Shown piece after piece: positions 58,367-64,000 of a stretch of 64,000 bases of DNA; the first letter of the stretch is position 1, and each line of letters starts with the position of its first letter. The notes beneath the pieces were generated by a model. The model was given only the letters and a program-made list of their open reading frames with translations. It was not told where the DNA came from and made no database searches. Made by a program: the position numbers and the translations under genes. The DNA comes from Aureimonas sp. ME7 (GTDB taxonomy: Bacteria > Pseudomonadota > Alphaproteobacteria > Rhizobiales > Rhizobiaceae), in NCBI RefSeq assembly GCF_903970965.1, contig NZ_CAJCKW010000011.1:40435-104434 (forward strand). The letters are read 5' to 3'.

Positions 58367-59811
58367 GAGGCGATTCCGGCGATGGCGAGGCGAACTTCCT
58401 CGTGGTCGCTGAAGGGCAGCGTCGCGTTGCCGACCGTCTGACCGTTCTCGTGCCCCTTGCCGGCGACGATGATCGTATCGCCGGAACGCGCCTCGCCGAT
58501 GGCTTGGCGGATGGCAGCGCGGCGATCACCGATCTCCTCCGCGCTCGGCACGGCCTCCAGGATAGCGGCGCGAATTTCGGCGGGAACCTCGGAGCGCGGA
58601 TTGTCGTCGGTGACGATGACGATGTCGGCGAGCCGTCCCGCGATCTCTCCCATGATCGGCCGCTTGCCCCGATCGCGATCACCGCCGCAGCCGAACACAA
58701 CGATCACCCGGCCCGTCGTGAAGGGGCGAACGGAGGAGAGAACGTTTTCGAGCGCCTCCGGCTTGTGCGCGTAGTCGACGAAGACCGGAGCACCGGCAGG
58801 CGTGGTGCCGGCAAGATCCAGCCGACCCGGCGCGCCCTTCAAGTGTTCCAGCGCCGGAAGCACGTCGTCGACGTTCTGTCCCGTGGCGATCGCCAAGCCC
58901 GCCGCGACCATCGCGTTCGCCATCTGGAACTCGCCGGCCAGCGGCAGGACGATGCGATGCAGCTTGCCGGCCGCTTCGATTTCGGCGATCTGCCGATGGC
59001 GCTCGTGCTCCAACCGCTTCAGCTTCAGGAAGCCGCCGTTGGCACCGACCGTCATCACCGTGGCGCCGGCGCGCTGCGCGACCTCGGTGGCCGGCGCCGA
59101 CCAGCGATCGTCGGCGTAGATCACCGCCGGGGCGCCCTTCGGCAGGAGCGTATCGAACAGGCGCATCTTGGCGCGGAAGTAGTCGTCCATCGTCGGATGG
59201 TAGTCGAGGTGGTCGCGGCCGAGATTGATGAAGCCGGCCGCGCGCAGTTCGACCCCGTCGAGCCGGCGCTGGTCGAGGCCGTGGCTGGACGCCTCCATCG
59301 AGGCGTGGGTGACGCCCTCGCCCGCCAACTCCGACATCAGCTTGGCCAGCGCCACGGGTTCGGGCGTCGTCAACGATCCGTAGTCGTCGCGCGTCGGCGA
59401 CACGACGCCGGTGGTGCCGATGGAGGCGGCCTTGAGGCCAGCGCTCGACCAGATCTGCCGGGTGAAGGATGCGATGGATGTCTTGCCGGCAGTGCCTGTG
59501 ACGGCCACGACATATTGCGGTTGCCCACCATAGAAGCGGGCGGCCAGCCGGGCGAGCGCGCGCCGCGCATCGCCCGAGCGAAGGACCGGCACCGGAGAAG
59601 ACACGTCCGTTCCCGCCGATACGAGGACGGCGCTTGCACCCTTCGCTATGGCATCCGCGACATAGGTCGCGCCGTCGCCCTTGGAGCCGGCCAGTGCGGC
59701 GAACAGGAAGCCCGGCCGGACCTCCCGCGAGTCCGACGTCAGCCCCGTGATGTCGATGGTTTCACCGGTCCCGCCAGAGGCGAGGTCTTCGGCCAGATCG
59801 CAAAGCTTCAT
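58363..59811 (-). CDS. murE: UDP-MurNAc-L-Ala-D-Glu--meso-diaminopimelate ligase MurE
   Basis: MurE adds the third residue of the stem peptide. The 482-residue product has [23 protein letters not shown] loop [18 protein letters not shown] and, in the C-terminal domain, DDNPRSEVP; the DNPR motif marks meso-diaminopimelate rather than lysine specificity. A terminator-like hairpin lies immediately upstream, between it and ftsI, so murE may begin a separately controlled transcript. Confidence 0.97.
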   Translation of the reverse strand: MKLCDLAEDLASGGTGETIDITGLTSDSREVRPGFLFAALAGSKGDGATYVADAIAKGASAVLVSAGTDVSSPVPVLRSGDARRALARLAARFYGGQPQYVVAVTGTAGKTSIASFTRQIWSSAGLKAASIGTTGVVSPTRDDYGSLTTPEPVALAKLMSELAGEGVTHASMEASSHGLDQRRLDGVELRAAGFINLGRDHLDYHPTMDDYFRAKMRLFDTLLPKGAPAVIYADDRWSAPATEVAQRAGATVMTVGANGGFLKLKRLEHERHRQIAEIEAAGKLHRIVLPLAGEFQMANAMVAAGLAIATGQNVDDVLPALEHLKGAPGRLDLAGTTPAGAPVFVDYAHKPEALENVLSSVRPFTTGRVIVVFGCGGDRDRGKRPIMGEIAGRLADIVIVTDDNPRSEVPAEIRAAILEAVPSAEEIGDRRAAIRQAIGEARSGDTIIVAGKGHENGQTVGNATLPFSDHEEVRLAIAGIAS

Positions 59812-59834
59812 TCACCATCTTCCGCACTGCGCGG

Positions 59835-59860
59835 AAAAGCCGGCGGTTGGCCGCCGGCTT
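59835..59860 (-). terminator. Terminator-like hairpin between ftsI and murE
   Basis: AAGCCGGCGG (59837-59846) and CCGCCGGCTT (59851-59860) form a perfect 10-bp stem with a 4-base loop. On the minus strand it is followed by TTTTCC, with two of the T residues in the stem. It sits in the 112-bp gap after ftsI, in the middle of the dcw cluster. Confidence 0.65.
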
Positions 59861-59923
59861 CCCCTCGTGTCCTCGATGCCCGTTTCCTAGAGCAAGGTCA
59901 CAGGCTGTTGAAGCATTTTGACG

Positions 59924-61645
59924 TCAGTAGGACACGAGAAGCTGTTTTCCGGTGTCGCCGAAGTCCGGCTTGACGTCGAGGAAGGTCGCCGCACGCCGGA
60001 CGATGTTGCCCACCATCGGTGCCGCGTTGTAGCCCGAGGTCGCGGCATAGTCGCCCTCGACCTTCTTGGGCTCGTCGATGATCGAAAGGACGAGGTAGCG
60101 CGGCTTCTCGATCGGGAAGGCCCCGACATAGGCGTTGAAGCGCGTGTCCTTGGAATAGCGCCCGCCCACAACCTTTTCCGCCGTGCCCGTCTTGCCGCCG
60201 ACATGATAGCCCGGCGGGTTGGCGCTTTTGCCCGAGCCGCTGACGCCATTGATCTTGAAGATCTCGCGCATTTCCGCCGAGGTCTGATCCTTGACGACCT
60301 TGACCCGCAGCGCGTCGGCCTGCTCCTTGGTACGCGGCAGGAAGGTCGGCGGCACGTACCAGCCGTCGTTGACGATCGCGGCAGCGGCCGCCGCCGTCTG
60401 AAGCGGGGTCGTCGAAACGCCGTGCCCGAAGGCGATGGTCATCGAATTGATCTTCTTCCAGACCTTCGGCTGCGAAGGCATCGCCGTTTCCGGCAGTTCC
60501 GTGCGCAGACGCGACAGAAGGCCCATGCGCGTCAGGAATTCCTTGTGCCCGTCGATGCCGACGAGGTCGGCCTCGCGTGCGGAGCCAACGTTGGAGGAGT
60601 ATTCGAAGATTTCCGGCACCGAGAGCGGCCGACCCTTGCCGTGGAACTCCTTGATCGTGAAGCCGGCGACGCGGAACGGCGTCGTCGAGAACACGTCGTT
60701 GTAGCGCACGAGGCCGGAATCCAGCGCCATCGCGGTGGTGAAGATCTTGAAGGTCGAACCCATCTCGAAGGTGCCGGCCGAGATGCGGTTGAGGTTTTCC
60801 TTCTTCAGGGCATCGCCCGGGAAGTTCGGATCGTAGTCCGGCACGGATGCCATGGCGATCACTTCGCCGGTCTGGATGTCCATGACGAGACCGCCGGCCG
60901 CGACGGCCTTGTACTTCGCCATGGCGGCCACGAGCTCGTCGCGCACGATGTGCTGGACGCGCAGGTCGATGGAAAGCTTGACCGGCTCCATCTTGTCGTT
61001 GCCGGCAAAGCCCAGCTGGCGAAGATCGCGGAAGCCCGCGTCGTCGACATACTTTTCCATGCCGGCGATGCCCTGATTGTCGACATTGGTCACGCCGACG
61101 ATATGGGCCGCGGTTGGGCCGCCGGGATAGAAGCGCTTCTTCTCCGTACGGAAGCCGATGCCCGGAATGCCGAGTGCCAGGATCTCCTGCTGCTGGCGGG
61201 GCGTCAGTTCGCGCTTCAGCCAGGCGAAGCCGGCCTTGGACGAAAGGCGCGCATGCAGAACCTTCGGGTTCAGGTCGGGCAGAACCGTCATCAAGGCTTC
61301 GCTCGCCTCGTCGGCATCGACGATGCGGCGCGGCTCGGCAAACAGCGAGGCGGTCTTGATGTCGGTCGCCAGCACTTCGCCGTTGCGATCGACGAGATCG
61401 GGGCGCGTCACCGGCCCCTGGCCGGCGGTGGAGCGATAGGTGTCGTTCGGATCGGCGACGGCGCCCAGCATCACGAGCCGCCCGCCGATCACCATGTAGA
61501 TCGCGCAGAAAAGGCCGGTCGCGATCATGAAGCGCGGCCGGTTGCGGGGCGCTTCCGCGCGACGACGGCGGAAGGGCGAGACGGAGGGCTTGGCGGAGCT
61601 TCCCTGCGCCTTGACGAGATCGCGGACGAGCTTGGGAAGTTTCAT
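59924..61645 (-). CDS. ftsI: Septal transpeptidase FtsI (PBP3)
   Basis: FtsI is the class B penicillin-binding protein that cross-links septal peptidoglycan with FtsW. The 573-residue protein has a basic tail, one membrane helix near 40-60, a pedestal domain, and a transpeptidase domain with S297-T-F-K300 (SxxK), S350-S-N352 (SxN) and GGKTGTAEKV (KTG). Its ATG shares one base with the ftsL stop. A 112-bp gap with a hairpin separates it from murE. Confidence 0.97.
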   Translation of the reverse strand: MKLPKLVRDLVKAQGSSAKPSVSPFRRRRAEAPRNRPRFMIATGLFCAIYMVIGGRLVMLGAVADPNDTYRSTAGQGPVTRPDLVDRNGEVLATDIKTASLFAEPRRIVDADEASEALMTVLPDLNPKVLHARLSSKAGFAWLKRELTPRQQQEILALGIPGIGFRTEKKRFYPGGPTAAHIVGVTNVDNQGIAGMEKYVDDAGFRDLRQLGFAGNDKMEPVKLSIDLRVQHIVRDELVAAMAKYKAVAAGGLVMDIQTGEVIAMASVPDYDPNFPGDALKKENLNRISAGTFEMGSTFKIFTTAMALDSGLVRYNDVFSTTPFRVAGFTIKEFHGKGRPLSVPEIFEYSSNVGSAREADLVGIDGHKEFLTRMGLLSRLRTELPETAMPSQPKVWKKINSMTIAFGHGVSTTPLQTAAAAAAIVNDGWYVPPTFLPRTKEQADALRVKVVKDQTSAEMREIFKINGVSGSGKSANPPGYHVGGKTGTAEKVVGGRYSKDTRFNAYVGAFPIEKPRYLVLSIIDEPKKVEGDYAATSGYNAAPMVGNIVRRAATFLDVKPDFGDTGKQLLVSY

Positions 61646-62001
61646 CAGCGGACCCTGCCCTGGCTGGCGGATGCGATCTTCGGGCCGGTCGCCGCTTCTT
61701 CAGGCGCCGGTGCCACGGGTACGGCGGGCAGCTGGTTCGGCTCGACGATCTGCTGGGGATCGACGGGGCGCAGCTGCAGGACGGCGTCGAAGTTGCGCGC
61801 AAGCGCTTCCAGGCGGAACGGCTGGTTGAGAAGGCTCCAGTCCGCTTCCAGAAGCTGAATGGTTTCGCGCTCCTGCGCGATCTTGCGGTCGAGCAGCATC
61901 ACCTCGTGCTCCAGCGCCTCGGCTTGGTACTTGTGGCCGAAGGTCCAGGCGGCGGCCATCAAGACCACGGCGACGAGAAGGACATCGAACGTCTTCAGCA
62001 T
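61645..62001 (-). CDS. ftsL: Cell division protein FtsL
   Basis: The 118-residue bitopic protein has an N-terminal membrane helix (TFDVLLVAVVLMAAAWTFG) and a periplasmic coiled coil (ALEHEVMLLDRKIAQERETI, then LLEADWSLLNQPFRLEAL), with a Pro/Ala-rich tail. FtsL with FtsB and FtsQ activates FtsWI. Sequence is weakly conserved; the call rests on size, topology, the ADWSxLNQPxRLE block and position between rsmH and ftsI. Confidence 0.93.
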   Translation of the reverse strand: MLKTFDVLLVAVVLMAAAWTFGHKYQAEALEHEVMLLDRKIAQERETIQLLEADWSLLNQPFRLEALARNFDAVLQLRPVDPQQIVEPNQLPAVPVAPAPEEAATGPKIASASQGRVR

Positions 62002-62004
62002 TTC

Positions 62005-63039
62005 TCAGGCAGCTCCGGACATCGGCAGGTCCGCCAGCGAGGGCAGATCGATGAATTCCGTCGCTTCCCCCTCGCGCCGGGGCGGCGCTTGGGTTCGAAC
62101 GGCGGCTCGCAGCTTGGCCGAACGGGCTCTGGGATTGAGAGCGATCTCCGCCTCGTCGCCCGACACGGCCTTGTTGCGAGTCTCGAATGTGACGTCCTTA
62201 TGCTGAACATCCGGTAAATGGCGCGAACCTGACGTCGCCTCGCCGCGATCGCGAAGAAAGCGCTTCACGATGCGATCTTCGAGCGAGTGGAAGGTCACGA
62301 CGACCAGCCGGCCGCCGGGTTTGATCACGTGCTCGGCGGCGATCAACGCACGCACCAGTTCGCCGAGCTCGTCGTTCACATAGATGCGAAGCGCCTGGAA
62401 GGTGCGTGTCGCCGGGTCGATGCGATCCTTGTGCGAGCGGCCGACGACGCGCCCGACGAGACCCGCCAGATCCAGCGTGCGCTCGAACGGGCGCTCGGCG
62501 CGGCGTGTTTCGATCGCGCGCGCGATGCGTCCCGCCTGACGCTCCTCGCCCAGAAACGACAGGACGCGGGTGAGATCCCCCACCTTGAGACGGTTCACGA
62601 CATCCGCCGCGCTCGGGCCCGAACGGCTCATGCGCATGTCGAGCGGGCCATCCTTCTGGAAGGAGAAGCCGCGGTCCGCATCGTCGATCTGCATGGAGGA
62701 CACGCCGATATCGAGCACCAGCCCGTCGACCTGCCCTTCGCGATCCTCGACGATGTCGCGAAGCTCGCCGAAGCGGCCCTGGTGAAGCGACAGATCGGGA
62801 AATTGCGCCAAAAGCGGTTCGGCCGCAGCGATCGCCGTCGGGTCGCGGTCGATGCCGAGCACGGACGCGCCGCGCCCGAGAATGGCGGCGGAATAGCCGC
62901 CCGCCCCGAAGGTTCCGTCCACGAAGCGCTCGCCCGGCTTGGGGTCGAGCGCCTGGAGGACGGGGCCGAGAAGCACCGGAATGTGGCGAACCGGTCCGCC
63001 ATCGGCCGGCACGAATGCCGAGCCGTGATCCGCCGTCAT
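62005..63039 (-). CDS. rsmH: 16S rRNA m4C1402 methyltransferase RsmH (MraW)
   Basis: RsmH methylates N4 of C1402 in the 16S rRNA P site. The 344-residue product has [32 protein letters not shown] (SAM motif I), [20 protein letters not shown] and [15 protein letters not shown], all RsmH signatures. Its ATG overlaps the mraZ stop (ATGA). ftsL begins 3 bp after its stop. Confidence 0.97.
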   Translation of the reverse strand: MTADHGSAFVPADGGPVRHIPVLLGPVLQALDPKPGERFVDGTFGAGGYSAAILGRGASVLGIDRDPTAIAAAEPLLAQFPDLSLHQGRFGELRDIVEDREGQVDGLVLDIGVSSMQIDDADRGFSFQKDGPLDMRMSRSGPSAADVVNRLKVGDLTRVLSFLGEERQAGRIARAIETRRAERPFERTLDLAGLVGRVVGRSHKDRIDPATRTFQALRIYVNDELGELVRALIAAEHVIKPGGRLVVVTFHSLEDRIVKRFLRDRGEATSGSRHLPDVQHKDVTFETRNKAVSGDEAEIALNPRARSAKLRAAVRTQAPPRREGEATEFIDLPSLADLPMSGAA

Positions 63040-63500
63040 TCCGGTGTACTCTCGAACGCGCCTCGGCCTTGGCGGCGCGCGGTAAGCCGCGCCCTCGCCT
63101 CGGCCCTGTAGGCCTCGAACTGGGATGGCTCCCAGAGTTGGAAGAAATGGTTGCGCCCGACGAAGGCGACGCGATCGGTGATGCCGGTATGAGAGCGGAT
63201 GAAATCCGAAACCATGATCCGCCCCTCCCCGTCGAACTTCAGGAATGCCCCGTCGCCATAGGCGAAGAGCGACATGTCGGCGTAGTCCTCCCCGAACGGG
63301 TCCTCCTGCGCCATGCGGCTTTCGTATCGCTCCAGGAGATCCATGCCTCCGACATCGATCGCCGGCTGCCCGATCGCCTGAAGGGCGTAGAGCTCACGGA
63401 AGTCCCGAGCCGCCAGCACCTGGCGAAAATGCGCCGGCACCGAAACGCGACCCTTGGCGTCGATGTTGTTGATCGCGTTGGAAAGAAACCGATCCGCCAC
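63036..63500 (-). CDS. mraZ: Transcriptional regulator MraZ
   Basis: MraZ is the first gene of the dcw cluster and represses it by binding TGGGN repeats upstream. The 154-residue product (GTG start) carries two tandem AbrB-like MraZ modules: [20 protein letters not shown] and [21 protein letters not shown] short C-terminal extension is rich in Arg. It overlaps rsmH by 4 bp. Confidence 0.96.
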   Translation of the reverse strand: MADRFLSNAINNIDAKGRVSVPAHFRQVLAARDFRELYALQAIGQPAIDVGGMDLLERYESRMAQEDPFGEDYADMSLFAYGDGAFLKFDGEGRIMVSDFIRSHTGITDRVAFVGRNHFFQLWEPSQFEAYRAEARARLTARRQGRGAFESTPE

Positions 63501-63507
63501 TCGCGAT

Positions 63508-63596
63508 ACCCAACCCCAACCCTTGGCGCCTCACCTTCAAACCGCACCAACCTCACGACCGAAATAGACAAGAGAATCCCACGCCCGAGCAACCCA
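63508..63596 (-). promoter_or_regulatory. TGGG repeats upstream of mraZ, candidate MraZ operator
   Basis: On the minus strand, clustered repeats read AGGGT-TGGGG-TTGGGT at 63508-63523, just before the GTG start, with TGGGA at 63577-63581 and TGGGT at 63592-63596. A possible TTGCTC / TCTATT promoter pair overlaps the distal repeats. Known MraZ sites use TGGGN repeats every 10 bp; the spacing here differs (about 5-6 and 15 bp). Confidence 0.45.
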
Positions 63597-64000
63597 TGGT
63601 TGCCCCGACTTGCCCTTCCCTGCGGTCGGGCGGCGTCGTTCCTATGCTTGAAATCGACCCGAAGAAGGCCTTCGAACGTGAGATTTGGGATATCATGGGA
63701 GGGTATGGGGGTCAATGGGAACGGACGGCCGATCAGGAGCGCAAGCTATCGTCATCAGCCCCCTATCAGCGGCCCATTTGCCATCGTTAACAAGGTGTTA
63801 CGGCAACAACTTTCCTCCGCATGGAGCGTTGTGCGTTGCGGTATTGCCGCCCCTAAAAAGTTTCACTCGCTGAGTATTGCCAGGGTTTCGCAAGGCCCTA
63901 TGCAAGCTCCTCGGGAACCAAAACCCGAGCACAATCATAGGTATGACGAGGCCGCCCAACATCGTGTCGCAAGTCGGGGGGGGGGGGGGGGGGGGGGGGG
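63597..64000. other. Non-coding end of window with a terminal poly-G run
   Basis: No gene is supported here. The segment is less GC-rich than the rest. It contains TTAA-N7-TTAC at 63787-63801, one mismatch from a CtrA box, and ends in 25 consecutive G residues (63976-64000). A frame at 63596-63790 has no family features. The homopolymer probably marks a contig end or read artefact rather than real sequence. Confidence 0.6.

Noticed and set aside
63596..63790. 64-codon frame in the end region upstream of mraZ
   Set aside because: No recognisable protein features, and it covers the region where the mraZ promoter is expected.
63800..63830. GGAGGAAAGT on the minus strand, resembling an RNase P RNA block
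   Set aside because: The flanking sequence lacks the other conserved RNase P RNA blocks, so the match is probably chance.

Overview
The window is a GC-rich (roughly 65% by eye) chromosomal segment of an alphaproteobacterium. Gene content and order point to the Hyphomicrobiales (Rhizobiales): an NdvA-type cyclic beta-glucan exporter, an iron-sulfur PhrB-type photolyase, a PodJ-like polarity protein, perfect TTAA-N7-TTAA CtrA boxes, a zapA / 6S RNA / 5-formyltetrahydrofolate cyclo-ligase block, and a complete mraZ-to-lpxC division and cell-wall (dcw) cluster. An Aurantimonadaceae-like lineage is possible, but that is a guess. No tRNA, rRNA, CRISPR array, prophage or intact insertion sequence was seen.

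Left part (1-15.3 kb). A truncated AbrB/MazE-type antitoxin with a perfect palindromic operator lies at the edge. It is followed by ruvC, a beta-lactamase-fold hydrolase, yebC, an MBL-fold exported protein, a YmdB-type phosphoesterase, a glutathione transferase, a CAP-domain lipoprotein, 5-FTHF cyclo-ligase, 6S RNA, zapA and a DUF4164 coiled coil. A glycolytic block (gap, a glycolipid-binding-fold gene, pgk, an SGNH hydrolase) leads into ndvA. An HxlR regulator is divergent from a VOC plus DUF1428 gene pair.

Middle (15.3-36 kb). Three of the four parts of the bacterial Lhr-Core DNA-repair module (Exo, Lhr, MPE) are spread over 9.6 kb. They are interleaved with a methyltransferase, a YitT protein, an FeS photolyase and a SulP transporter, and the dedicated ATP-dependent ligase is absent. 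DUF3429, TIGR02186-type and TauE genes form a membrane operon. A 1289-residue PodJ-like protein sits behind a perfect CtrA box. Then come a MerR regulator, a small unknown gene with its own terminator, prmA, a Sco1-type copper chaperone, an orphan hexapeptide transferase and a Tim44-domain protein.

Right part (36-64 kb). All genes are on the minus strand: a DEDDh exonuclease fused to a SWIM zinc motif, an unusually long ligA, recN, bamD, lpxC, and then, read against transcription, ftsZ, ftsA, ftsQ, ddl, a CDF transporter, murB, murC, murG, ftsW, murD, mraY, murF, murE, ftsI, ftsL, rsmH and mraZ. The cluster makes lipid II precursors (mur, mraY, ddl), flips or polymerises them at the septum (FtsW, FtsI), and builds the Z ring (FtsZ, FtsA, FtsQ, FtsL). 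A strong terminator-like hairpin between ftsI and murE, a perfect CtrA box upstream of ddl-ftsQA, and TGGG repeats upstream of mraZ suggest at least three regulatory subunits. The window ends in a 25-base run of G, which looks like a contig-end artefact.
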